A stretch of DNA of 64,000 bases from Streptococcus sanguinis. Its GTDB lineage: Bacteria > Bacillota > Bacilli > Lactobacillales > Streptococcaceae. The stretch's first letter is position 1. Every line of letters begins with the position of its first letter. The notes under the pieces were generated by a model, which had not been told where the DNA came from, made no database searches, and saw nothing but the letters and a program-made list of their open reading frames with translations. The stretch is taken from assembly GCA_013378335.1 (NCBI GenBank), contig CP040556.1, positions 372,001 to 436,000 of the forward strand. Direction: 5' to 3'. Positions 45,937 through 53,798 of this stretch are shown here, one piece after another. The position numbers and the translations under genes were made by a program.

Positions 45937-46599
45937 ATGAAAAAAACAATTTTTGGAATCGGCTTTCTAGTCTTGGCAGCTTGGGTCCTTCTGCAGGGGA
46001 ATTTTGGGATTCCTGCCTTCAATTTTAATATTTGGCCCATGTTAGTAGTTGCAATGTTTGCCTATTTTGCCTTGGAAAATTTCTTAGAAAGAGACTTTGG
46101 CACTGGGCTTATCATGGCAGTTATTGCGTTGATTATTGCTAATGCCGTTTACCACTTTTTAGCCATTTCAACAGGAACCTTGGTTTTGGGTGGTATTCTG
46201 GCTTGTATTGGTCTCAATATGATTTTCAAGCCCCAGCGCATTTTTAAGGGGCGTATCTTCTCAACTGCCTCTTCTTCCTCAAAAGACGATATTGCTTTTG
46301 GAAGCGGCACTCGCTATATCAACTCAGATAACTTCACCTACGAAAAGCTAGACTGTGCTTTTGGCAGTGCATCGGTTTACTTTGATAATGCAAGGATCGA
46401 AGGCGACTCAGCAACTTTTGAAGTGGATCTGTCTTTTGGCAGTGTGATGCTTTATGTGCCCAGTGACTGGCGTGTAGAGCTGGATGTAGATAATGCCTTT
46501 GGCTCTGTCTACAATCCCCGCAATGTTAATGAAAAGAGAAAAACTCTCTATGTCAAAGGGAACGTGGCTTTCGGCTCTTTGAAGATTAGCTATGTTTAG
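45937..46599 (+). CDS. LiaF-like membrane protein, partner of the LytTR regulator
   Basis: 220 residues from ATG 45937 (gtgagg 8 bases before; ATG 45931 overlaps the previous stop and is too close). Four hydrophobic helices in the first 110 residues are followed by a beta-rich C-terminal domain with recurring FGS motifs (AFGSASVYF, LSFGSVMLYV, AFGSVYNP, AFGSLKISYV), as in the LiaF/VraT cell-wall-active-antibiotic response family. It probably holds the LytTR regulator inactive or senses envelope stress. The role is inferred from gene pairing. Confidence 0.8.
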   Translation: MKKTIFGIGFLVLAAWVLLQGNFGIPAFNFNIWPMLVVAMFAYFALENFLERDFGTGLIMAVIALIIANAVYHFLAISTGTLVLGGILACIGLNMIFKPQRIFKGRIFSTASSSSKDDIAFGSGTRYINSDNFTYEKLDCAFGSASVYFDNARIEGDSATFEVDLSFGSVMLYVPSDWRVELDVDNAFGSVYNPRNVNEKRKTLYVKGNVAFGSLKISYV

Positions 46600-46636
46600 G
46601 AAAACGGATTAATTTCGAAAGTTTGGAGAAATGTAC

Positions 46637-46665
46637 TTGTCAAACGTCAAGTTTTTTGGTAATAT
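46637..46665 (+). promoter_or_regulatory. rpmB: rpmB promoter
   Basis: TTGTCA at 46637 and TAATAT at 46660 with a 17-base gap. The leader holds the perfect palindrome gtgctagcac at about 46679-46688. Confidence 0.65.
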
Positions 46666-46725
46666 AGGAAGGTATGTGGTGCTAGCACATCCGTAATATT
46701 AGATCTAATAGGAGGAAACACGATA

Positions 46726-46914
46726 ATGGCTAAAGTATGTTACTTTACTGGTCGTAAGACTGTATCAGGAAACAACCGCTCTCACGCGATGAACCAAACA
46801 AAGCGCGCTGTTAAACCAAATCTTCAAAAAGTTACTGTTTTGATTGACGGTAAACCTAAAAAAGTTTGGGCTTCAGCTCGTGCCCTTAAATCAGGTAAAG
46901 TTGAACGCGTTTAA
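46726..46914 (+). CDS. rpmB: 50S ribosomal protein L28
   Basis: 62 residues from ATG 46726 behind taggagg. Basic, with [25 protein letters not shown] and the C-terminal [16 protein letters not shown] of the L28 family; it has one Cys only, so it is the zinc-independent form. Own promoter and terminator. Confidence 0.97.
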   Translation: MAKVCYFTGRKTVSGNNRSHAMNQTKRAVKPNLQKVTVLIDGKPKKVWASARALKSGKVERV

Positions 46915-46922
46915 TCTTAATT

Positions 46923-46952
46923 AAAAAGGATGGAAAGTTTCCATCTTTTTTT
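46923..46952 (+). terminator. Terminator after rpmB
   Basis: aaaaaggatggaaa pairs with tttccatcttttt. Confidence 0.88.
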
Positions 46953-47055
46953 GCTTGGAAATTTCCGCCTAGACAGTTGATTTAGACCCTTCCTCTTTTA
47001 CACCCTGTATAAAATATGGTAGAATAAACTATAAAATACTTTTGAGGTACAAATT

Positions 47056-47421
47056 ATGACTGTGAAAATTAATACAAAAGATGGTCAAATTGAGCTGACT
47101 GATGATGTGATTGCGACAATCGTCGGTGGTGCAGCGACTGAAATTTTTGGTGTAGTTGGCATGGCCAGCAAAAATGCAATCAAGGATAATTTTCAAGCCC
47201 TTTTAGGAAAAGAAAACTATGCTAAGGGCGTGGTTGTGAAAGCGACTGATGAAGGTGATATCGCAGTTGATGTCTACACTGTCTTAAGCTATGGAGTCAA
47301 AATCAGCGAAGTTTCCAAAAACATCCAAGAGCGTGTTAAATTCAGTTTGGAAAACAAGCTCGGAATTACTGCTCATGCAGTGAATGTTTATATCCAAAAT
47401 ATTAAAGTCGTAGGAGAATAA
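47056..47421 (+). CDS. Asp23/Gls24 family protein (DUF322)
   Basis: 121 residues from ATG 47056. Gls24/Asp23 fold: GQIELTDDVIATIVGGAATEIFGVVGMASK and VYTVLSYGVKISEVSKNIQERVK. The family is linked to alkaline and envelope stress, and the YloU form is always beside YloV/FakA, as here (3 bases apart). Likely works with or beside FakA. Confidence 0.9.
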   Translation: MTVKINTKDGQIELTDDVIATIVGGAATEIFGVVGMASKNAIKDNFQALLGKENYAKGVVVKATDEGDIAVDVYTVLSYGVKISEVSKNIQERVKFSLENKLGITAHAVNVYIQNIKVVGE

Positions 47422-47423
47422 TC

Positions 47424-49088
47424 GTGGCAAATATTACTACTAGTTTATTTCAAGAAATGGTGCAGGCAGCATCTACTCGCTTAAATAAACAGGCTGAATA
47501 TGTAAACTCTTTGAATGTCTTCCCGGTTCCAGACGGAGATACAGGGACCAACATGGGCATGACCATTGAAAATGGTGCCAAGGAAGTGTCAGATAAGTCT
47601 GCTTCAACAGTTGGAGAAGCGGCAGGTATCTTTGCGAAAGGTCTTTTGATGGGCGCGCGTGGTAACTCAGGAGTTATCACTTCCCAGCTTTTCCGCGGTT
47701 TTTCTCAAAGTGTGAAGGAGCTGGAAGAGCTGACTGGTGAAGATCTAGCTCTGGCCTTTCAGTCTGGTGTAGAAGTGGCTTACAAAGCTGTTATGAAGCC
47801 GGTTGAGGGAACGATTTTGACTGTTTCCCGCGGTGCGGCTATCGGAGCTAAGAAGAAAGCTGAAGTCACTAATGATGCTGTAGAAGTTATGAAAGCGGCT
47901 CTTGAAGGAGCCAAGTCTGCTCTGGCTAAGACACCGGATATGCTGCCGGTTCTGAAAGAAGTTGGTGTTGTGGACTCTGGCGGTCAAGGGCTGGTCTTTA
48001 TCTACGAAGGCTTCTTGTCTGCTCTTACAGGCGAATATATCGCTTCTGAGGACTTTGTGGCGACACCTGCGACCATGTCTGAGATGATCAACGCTGAGCA
48101 TCATAAGTCTGTAGCTGGCCATGTGGCAACAGAAGACATCACTTACGGCTACTGTACAGAAATCATGGTGGCTCTCAAGACAGGGCCAACCTATGTAAAA
48201 GACTTTGATTATGATGAATTCCGTAACTACCTCAACGATTTGGGAGATTCCCTGTTGGTAGTCAACGATGATGAAATCGTCAAAGTCCATGTTCATACTG
48301 AAGATCCAGGACTGGTTATGCAGGAAGGTCTCAAGTATGGTAGTTTGGTCAAGGTCAAGGTTGACAATATGCGCAACCAGCACGAAGCGCAAGTTGAAAA
48401 GGAAGAACGCTCAGCTAAGCCGGCTCAAGAAAAAGAATTTGCGATTATCGCTGTAGTGGCTGGTGATGGCTTGGCTGAAATCTTTAAGGCTCAGGGAGTT
48501 GACTACATCATCTCTGGTGGGCAAACCATGAATCCATCAACAGAAGACTTCATCAAGGCTGTGGAGCAAGTTAATGCTCGTAATATTATTATCTTGCCAA
48601 ATAATAAAAACATCTTCATGGCAGCCCAATCAGCAGCAGAAGTGATTGAACAGCCTGCAGCCGTGATTGAGACTCGCACAATCCCTCAAGGTTTGACCAG
48701 TCTCTTAGCTTTTGATGGCAGCAAGACTATCGAGGAAAACCAAGAGCGTATGACTGCAGCCTTGGCAGAAGTAGTCAGCGGCAGCGTGACGACTGCGGTT
48801 CGTGATACGACGATTGATGGCTTGGAAATTCATGAAAATGACAACCTCGGTATGGTGGATGGTAAGATTGTTGTTTCTAATCCAGATATGCTGACAGCTT
48901 TGAAAGAAACGTTCAGCAAAATGCTCAATGAAGACAGCGAGATTGTCTCTATCTATATCGGTGAAGACGGCAGCGAAGAGTTGGCTAGCAGTCTTGCTCA
49001 AGATTTGATGGAACAATTCGAGGATGTCGAAGTAGAAATTCATCAGGGCAGTCAGCCGGTTTATCCATATATTTTTAGTGTTGAATAG
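47424..49088 (+). CDS. fakA: Fatty acid kinase catalytic subunit FakA (DAK2 domain, YloV-like)
   Basis: 554 residues from GTG 47424. An N-terminal DAK2/DhaL domain has the Mg-ATP Asp cluster in NVFPVPDGDTGTNMGMTIENGAKEV and GARGNSGVITSQLFRG. A middle domain and a C-terminal DegV-like fold (IIILPNNKNIFMAAQSAAEV) follow. It phosphorylates fatty acids held by FakB proteins for incorporation into phospholipids. Operon with the Asp23-like gene. Confidence 0.92.
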   Translation: MANITTSLFQEMVQAASTRLNKQAEYVNSLNVFPVPDGDTGTNMGMTIENGAKEVSDKSASTVGEAAGIFAKGLLMGARGNSGVITSQLFRGFSQSVKELEELTGEDLALAFQSGVEVAYKAVMKPVEGTILTVSRGAAIGAKKKAEVTNDAVEVMKAALEGAKSALAKTPDMLPVLKEVGVVDSGGQGLVFIYEGFLSALTGEYIASEDFVATPATMSEMINAEHHKSVAGHVATEDITYGYCTEIMVALKTGPTYVKDFDYDEFRNYLNDLGDSLLVVNDDEIVKVHVHTEDPGLVMQEGLKYGSLVKVKVDNMRNQHEAQVEKEERSAKPAQEKEFAIIAVVAGDGLAEIFKAQGVDYIISGGQTMNPSTEDFIKAVEQVNARNIIILPNNKNIFMAAQSAAEVIEQPAAVIETRTIPQGLTSLLAFDGSKTIEENQERMTAALAEVVSGSVTTAVRDTTIDGLEIHENDNLGMVDGKIVVSNPDMLTALKETFSKMLNEDSEIVSIYIGEDGSEELASSLAQDLMEQFEDVEVEIHQGSQPVYPYIFSVE

Positions 49089-49092
49089 CATA

Positions 49093-49124
49093 AAAAGGCA
49101 ATCGAAAGGTTGCCTTTTGTCATT
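49093..49124 (+). terminator. Terminator after fakA
   Basis: aaaaggcaatc pairs with ggttgcctttt around a GAAA tetraloop. Confidence 0.88.
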
Positions 49125-49138
49125 TTGTGGAAAATACT

Positions 49139-49167
49139 TAGACAAGAAACTGGTATTATGTTATACT
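49139..49167 (+). promoter_or_regulatory. Promoter of the DUF1307-like lipoprotein gene
   Basis: TAGACA at 49139 and TATACT at 49162 with a 17-base gap. Confidence 0.7.
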
Positions 49168-49197
49168 GTAACAAATAAAAAGTAAAAAAGGTGAACT

Positions 49198-49800
49198 ATG
49201 AAAAAATTTTTCATTCTTGTTATTTCTGCTTCGGTACTCTTGACAGGCTGCATGTTTCCTAACTTCAGCAAGCATCGTCCTAGACATTCTTCTGAATCAG
49301 CTGCTTCTTCTAGGCGGACTAAAACCAGCTCTAGCTCCAGCGAGTCATCCAGTTCTTCCTCTGAAAGTACAGAGATTGTCTCTAAAACTTTAGTCGGAGA
49401 CATTGAGGGCATCCATCATCGAGATACCATTACCTATCAGGGTAAGAAAATCTTGAATCTTCGGATGGAATTGCTCACTTCCTTGCCAGAAGACGCTAGT
49501 GCAGCTTCAGCTACTTTGACTCCAGAGGAAATGACGGCTATCATTCGGGAAGGGATCCAGTCCGATCCAAACTTTGTAGCAGCTAAGAGTCTGGAAGGTG
49601 TTAATATTGATTATTCAGTTACAGCAGAGAAGAAATTGCAGACCTTAATTGAAATTGACCTGCAGAAAGCTAATGTTGAGGAGATAGAAAAGAATTCTCT
49701 CTTCCAAGATTTGGATCTTAAGGATATTAAGGAAAGCACACCTGAGATGTTTATTCTGAGTCTGAAGCTCAACGGTCTCAAAGAAGAAGGGCAGAGCTAA
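49198..49800 (+). CDS. Lipoprotein, DUF1307 (YehR-like)
   Basis: 200 residues from ATG 49198 behind aaggtg. A type II signal with lipobox LLTGC (Cys18) is followed by a basic, then very Ser-rich linker (SSSSSESSSSSSESTE) that keeps the domain off the membrane, and a folded C-terminal domain (about 68-200) starting VGDIEGIHHRDTITYQGKKIL as in DUF1307 lipoproteins. Function unknown. A single-gene transcript. Confidence 0.8.
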   Translation: MKKFFILVISASVLLTGCMFPNFSKHRPRHSSESAASSRRTKTSSSSSESSSSSSESTEIVSKTLVGDIEGIHHRDTITYQGKKILNLRMELLTSLPEDASAASATLTPEEMTAIIREGIQSDPNFVAAKSLEGVNIDYSVTAEKKLQTLIEIDLQKANVEEIEKNSLFQDLDLKDIKESTPEMFILSLKLNGLKEEGQS

Positions 49801-49916
49801 AATTTAAAAATGGTTGGTCTCTCATCTTACAATTGGGTAGCTAGTTTAATGAAAAAGTTTTTAGCTTAGGCTACTTTAAGTTCAGTTTCTATCTAAATTG
49901 CAACAGACATACAACT

Positions 49917-49953
49917 AGTCGGCCCCTCTCAACGAGGGTGGCCGACTTTTTTG
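49917..49953. terminator. Strong terminator after the lipoprotein gene
   Basis: agtcggcc...ccctc and gaggg...ggccgact form a long GC-rich stem followed by Ts. The 49801-50216 gap of 416 bases holds this terminator, the operator/promoter at 50026-50089 and a leader of about 120 bases; no gene is seen. Confidence 0.9.
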
Positions 49954-50025
49954 TGTCTTCATGCATAAGGGATATAATCTGATTATTCCAAAATTTGCGA
50001 GCTCTGTGCTCTAAAAGCAGAATAG

Positions 50026-50089
50026 TGACATTTGTCATGTCAGCTGGTGACAAAATCAACTAGTAGGAAAAATTTCTTTGCCTTATAAT
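50026..50089 (+). promoter_or_regulatory. Composite operator and promoter of the ABC/two-component operon
   Basis: TGACA-TT-TGTCA at 50026-50037, then GTGACAAA at 50047-50054, then TATAAT at 50084-50089 with no recognisable -35. GTGACA begins 37 bases before the -10, exactly as at fruA (2088 and 2125); the palindromes are also the same (TGACA-N2-TGTCA), with the gap between elements differing by one base. Most likely the binding site of the NarL-type regulator encoded in this operon. Confidence 0.6.
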
Positions 50090-50216
50090 ATAGTTAACAA
50101 AATGATAAAAGGTTGCTGTAAGAATTCAAAAAGCATTTGGTCTGTGTTCTTCTTCCGGTTTTGGAAAAATAAAGAAAAGATGCACATACTGTTTATCAAA
50201 TCAAAGGAGGAGCAAA

Positions 50217-51092
50217 ATGGAACTGATTGAAGTAAAGAAGCTTTCTAAAAGCATTCGCGGTAAGGAGATTTTAAAGGATATTTCCTTTGAAATCTCCCAA
50301 GGTGACTGTGTAGCCTTGATTGGTCCCAACGGAGCAGGGAAAACGACTCTCATGGACTGTTTGCTGGGCGATAAGTTTCTGACAGCAGGTCAGGCAAGGA
50401 TTCAGGGGCTCAAACCAACTGACAATCATCTCAAGCAGTCGGTAGCGATTTTACCACAGGAAAATACAGTGGTAGAGGATTTGAAGGTCAAGGAACTCTT
50501 GACGTTCTTCCAAGCTATCTATCCAAACAGTCTGTCCAATCAAGAAATTGATAACTTGCTGCAATTTACAGACAAGCAAAAGAATCAGTTGGCCAGCAAG
50601 CTGTCTGGTGGACAAAAACGTCTCTTCTCTTTTGTTCTGAGTCTGATTGGCCGCCCTAAGATTCTGTTCTTGGACGAACCGACTTCAGCTATGGACACCT
50701 CCACTCGGCAGCATTTCTGGGAAATTGTTAATCAGCTCAAGCAGCAGGGAGTGACCATCGTTTATTCTTCGCACTATATCGAAGAAGTCGAGCATACGGC
50801 AGATCGGATTTTGGTGCTGCACAAGGGTGAGCTGATTCGGGATACGACGCCTTATGCCATGCGCAGTGAGGAGCAGGAAAAACACTTCACCTTGCCGCTG
50901 ACTTATCAGTCTGTACTGGAAAAGCTGGATAATGTGACTGACTTAGAAATCAAGCAAAAGGCTTTATCTTTTGCTACAAGAGATGCTGGACAGGTCTGGC
51001 AGGTTCTGCAGGAACACGGCTGTACAATCGAAGAGATTGAAGTACGTAACCGTACCCTCTTGGATAGTATTTTTGAAACGACACAAGAATAG
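50217..51092 (+). CDS. ABC transporter ATP-binding protein (two-component-linked)
   Basis: 291 residues from ATG 50217 behind aaaggagg. Walker A GPNGAGKTTLM, signature LSGGQKRLFSF, Walker B ILFLDEPTSAMD and switch His (SSHYIEEVEH). First gene of a four-gene operon with a permease, a histidine kinase and a response regulator. Such ABC-TCS sets usually respond to envelope-active peptides or lipids and export or remove them. Confidence 0.9.
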   Translation: MELIEVKKLSKSIRGKEILKDISFEISQGDCVALIGPNGAGKTTLMDCLLGDKFLTAGQARIQGLKPTDNHLKQSVAILPQENTVVEDLKVKELLTFFQAIYPNSLSNQEIDNLLQFTDKQKNQLASKLSGGQKRLFSFVLSLIGRPKILFLDEPTSAMDTSTRQHFWEIVNQLKQQGVTIVYSSHYIEEVEHTADRILVLHKGELIRDTTPYAMRSEEQEKHFTLPLTYQSVLEKLDNVTDLEIKQKALSFATRDAGQVWQVLQEHGCTIEEIEVRNRTLLDSIFETTQE

Positions 51093-51102
51093 GAGAGTAA
51101 TC

Positions 51103-51837
51103 ATGAAAAATATGGCAAGTCTTATGAAGATTGAGTTGATTTTAATGAAGCGGCAGGCTGCTTATTATCTCTTGTCTATTGGTTTGCCCAGCGTCTTTTA
51201 CCTGATTTTCTCAGGAATGATGTCTGGAAGTGATACGCCTGATCTTGTGCTTCAAGGCTACCTCTTCTCAATGACTGTTTTTAGTATCATGTCTAGTGCC
51301 TTCTTTAGCATTCCAAGCACTTTGCAATCTGATAAAAATAATAATTGGCAAAAAATGATTCAGCACTCGCCGATTTCTATGGTAAAATATTATATATCAA
51401 AGCTTTGCAGTACGCTGTTGACTTTTATGCTTTCTATCATCGTAGTCTTCTCGATTGGGCATTTTGTTCGCGGGGTTAATCTACCAATGGTAGACTGGCT
51501 TCTTATTGCCGTGATCCTTCTGGTAGGAAGTGTGGTCTTTATTGCTATGGGTGTATTGGTCAGTCTCTTGCCAAGTGCTCAGCTCATGTCTGTTGTGGGA
51601 AATATCGTCTATATGGCACTGGCTGTTCTGGGCGGTCTATGGTTTCCTCTGACTATGTTTCCAAAATGGCTCCAGCCAATCGGTAAGTTGACACCAAGTT
51701 ATCAACTGATGCAGGTTGTGTCTTCTTATCTAGAACACCATCAGTTTAATGGTAAGGCAGCCTTGATTGTTCTGATTTATACGATTTTGGTCAGCATTCT
51801 TGTGCTGCAGCTCAAAAAGCGAATTGAGGTAAAATAA
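51103..51837 (+). CDS. ABC-2 type permease (two-component-linked)
   Basis: 244 residues from ATG 51103 behind aggag; a run-on upstream to 50971 lies inside the ATPase. Six hydrophobic segments, ABC-2 type, with LPSVFYLIFSGMMSG early and the reentrant-like GGLWFPLTMFPKWLQPIGKLTPSYQ near the end, a feature of drug and peptide exporters of the YadH/NodJ class. Partner of the upstream ATPase. Confidence 0.87.
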   Translation: MKNMASLMKIELILMKRQAAYYLLSIGLPSVFYLIFSGMMSGSDTPDLVLQGYLFSMTVFSIMSSAFFSIPSTLQSDKNNNWQKMIQHSPISMVKYYISKLCSTLLTFMLSIIVVFSIGHFVRGVNLPMVDWLLIAVILLVGSVVFIAMGVLVSLLPSAQLMSVVGNIVYMALAVLGGLWFPLTMFPKWLQPIGKLTPSYQLMQVVSSYLEHHQFNGKAALIVLIYTILVSILVLQLKKRIEVK

Positions 51838-51841
51838 ATTC

Positions 51842-52942
51842 ATGTGGGAAAAACTTAAACAAGTCCACTATATGTTTCATATTGCGCTGGTCTTTATTAT
51901 CTTTCCAGTTGCGGGAGTGATTAGCGGGGAATACCCGCTTTTCCTCTTGTTCTGGACAGCTATTTTTGTTGTGGCTTACTATGCGGTCTTGTTAAGTAAC
52001 CATCGCCTTATCCAGTTTTTTTCTTGGTGGCTCTTGATTGCTTACATATATTATGGTTCTGTCTGGCTAAATACAGGTTTTACCTGGTATATTTTTTATC
52101 TATCCAATCTTCTTATTTACGAACTGGGTGATATCTCCTTTAAGTCTTGGCGTTTTTTGACCTTTATCGTCTTGCAGCCTGCTATTGTTCTGACTAATTA
52201 TTTGATGGGCAATGTTGGTCCAGCAGAGCTGATCTTCTTTATTGTAACCTTTCTCTTTTCAGATGGTTTGACTTTTGGTCTCCATCGGATTCAAACGACA
52301 GAGCGAATCAAGGAAGAAAAGGTCAAGCAAAATGCCCAGCTGAACCTTTTTCTGGCGGAAAATGAGCGCAATCGGATTGGTCGAGACTTACATGATAGTC
52401 TAGGACATACCTTTGCTATGCTCAGTGTTAAGGCGGAGCTGGCTCAGCAGTTTTTGCAGATGGAAGCCTATGACAAGGCAGCAAAAGAACTGCAGGAAGT
52501 GCAAGAAATTAGTAAGAAGTCCATGGCTGATGTTCGGCGGATTATTAACGATCTAAAGGAGCGAACTCTGAATGAAGAATTGGTGACCATTCGAGCCATG
52601 CTGGAGATGAGCGGTGTCCAGGTCGAGATAGATAACCAACTCAATGTTGCCAGTATCCCACCGAGTCAGCAGTCAACAATCAGTATGATCTTGCTGGAGA
52701 CGGCGACCAATATCATTAAGCATGCCCAAGCTAAAAAGAGCTGGTTCTCTTTAGTGAAGAAAGATGAAAAAATTGTTTTAGATATTCAGGATGATGGTTG
52801 TGGTTTTCAAAAGCTGACTGGTCGAGAGTTGCATAGTATTCGAGAGCGACTGTCTGCCTTGTCAGGAAGGATTGAGATTCTTAGCAGCCAAGATCCAACA
52901 TGGATTCGGATTGAATTGCCATACGGAGGGAAGGAAGCATGA
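51842..52942 (+). CDS. Sensor histidine kinase (DesK/HisKA_3 type)
   Basis: 366 residues. Five or six membrane segments in the first 155 residues with almost no outer domain, an intramembrane-sensing layout. Then a HisKA_3 dimerisation helix with [14 protein letters not shown] (phospho-His184) and a HATPase domain ([25 protein letters not shown]). The protein lacks an extracellular sensor, so it may sense the membrane or the linked ABC transporter. It overlaps the regulator gene by 4 bases (ATGA). Confidence 0.93.
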   Translation: MWEKLKQVHYMFHIALVFIIFPVAGVISGEYPLFLLFWTAIFVVAYYAVLLSNHRLIQFFSWWLLIAYIYYGSVWLNTGFTWYIFYLSNLLIYELGDISFKSWRFLTFIVLQPAIVLTNYLMGNVGPAELIFFIVTFLFSDGLTFGLHRIQTTERIKEEKVKQNAQLNLFLAENERNRIGRDLHDSLGHTFAMLSVKAELAQQFLQMEAYDKAAKELQEVQEISKKSMADVRRIINDLKERTLNEELVTIRAMLEMSGVQVEIDNQLNVASIPPSQQSTISMILLETATNIIKHAQAKKSWFSLVKKDEKIVLDIQDDGCGFQKLTGRELHSIRERLSALSGRIEILSSQDPTWIRIELPYGGKEA

Positions 52943-53538
52943 AACTTTTGTTAGCAGAAGATCAAAGTATGCTGAGAGATGCTCTAGCTCAGCTCTTGCA
53001 ACTGCAGCCAGATGTCAAAGAAGTCTATCAGGCCGCGGATGGGCAGGAGGCCATTGACTGTCTCAGGTCAGAAGCTGTTGATGTGGCTATTTTGGACGTG
53101 GAAATGCCTAACCAGACTGGCCTAGACGTTCTCGAATGGGTCAAGGCCAATCAACCAAACATCAAGGTCATCATCGTCACAACCTTCAAGCGACCGGGTT
53201 ACTTTGAGCGAGCTGTTAAGGCGGATGTAGATGCTTATGTGCTCAAAGAGCGCAGCATTGCGGATTTAATGAAGACCATCCACACCGTTCTAGATGGGCA
53301 AAAGGAATATTCGCCGGAATTGATGGAGGTACTGATGACCAGCAGGAACCCTCTCTCTCAGCAGGAGAGGCTAGTCCTACAAGCAGCAGCGGCTGGCCTG
53401 TCCAATAAAGAAATTGCTGAAAAACTCTTCCTGTCAAATGGAACGGTTCGTAACTATATGTCTACCATTTTGACCAAGCTAGATGCTGAAAACCGAACAG
53501 AAGCCGTCCGAATCGGGCAAGAGAAAGGCTGGTTATAG
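52939..53538 (+). CDS. Response regulator, NarL/LuxR type
   Basis: 199 residues. Receiver domain with phospho-Asp53 ([13 protein letters not shown]), Thr and Lys switch residues ([17 protein letters not shown]), then a LuxR helix-turn-helix ([32 protein letters not shown]). This class binds short inverted repeats such as the TGACA-N2-TGTCA elements upstream of its own operon and of fruA. That link is inference. Last gene of the operon. Confidence 0.93.
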   Translation: MKLLLAEDQSMLRDALAQLLQLQPDVKEVYQAADGQEAIDCLRSEAVDVAILDVEMPNQTGLDVLEWVKANQPNIKVIIVTTFKRPGYFERAVKADVDAYVLKERSIADLMKTIHTVLDGQKEYSPELMEVLMTSRNPLSQQERLVLQAAAAGLSNKEIAEKLFLSNGTVRNYMSTILTKLDAENRTEAVRIGQEKGWL

Positions 53539-53620
53539 ATAGCATACTCAGTTTTGTAGAAAAGATGAGGAGTGGTAGCTTTCCCATAAACGGAACATTT
53601 GAGAGCTAATAATTATAATG

Positions 53621-53655
53621 AAAGGTCAGTACTATAGATATAGTTCTGGCTTTTT
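53621..53655 (+). terminator. Terminator after the two-component operon
   Basis: aaaggtcagtactat pairs with atagttctggcttt (one mismatch, G-U pairs) around agat, followed by Ts. Confidence 0.75.
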
Positions 53656-53717
53656 ATCTTTTGTTTGAAAAACATTCGGATTTAGATAAAAAATCAAGAA
53701 AAAAATTAACTAGCGGC

Positions 53718-53745
53718 TTGCAATTTTTTTCAAAAATGTTATCAT
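53718..53745 (+). promoter_or_regulatory. ilvB: ilvB promoter
   Basis: TTGCAA at 53718 and TATCAT at 53740 with a 16-base gap, 54 bases before ilvB. No T-box or leader peptide is seen. Confidence 0.7.
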
Positions 53746-53761
53746 AGTAGAAAGCTTTTTG

Positions 53762-53776
53762 AATTTTTAGAAAATT
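53762..53776 (+). promoter_or_regulatory. CodY box in the ilv leader
   Basis: aatttttagaaaatt matches the CodY consensus AATTTTCWGAAAATT at 14 of 15 positions. It lies about 10 bases after the predicted start of transcription, where bound CodY (activated by branched-chain amino acids) would block elongation. Confidence 0.8.
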
Positions 53777-53798
53777 GTAAATAAATGAAAGGGGAAGA

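Noticed and set aside
47745-48392. Antisense open frame of 215 codons opposite fakA
   Set aside because: Overlaps a well-conserved gene and its translation has no recognisable domain; codon-bias shadow.
53539-53798. T-box leader upstream of ilvB
   Set aside because: The transcript leader is too short and no AGGGTGGNACCGCG-like sequence is present.
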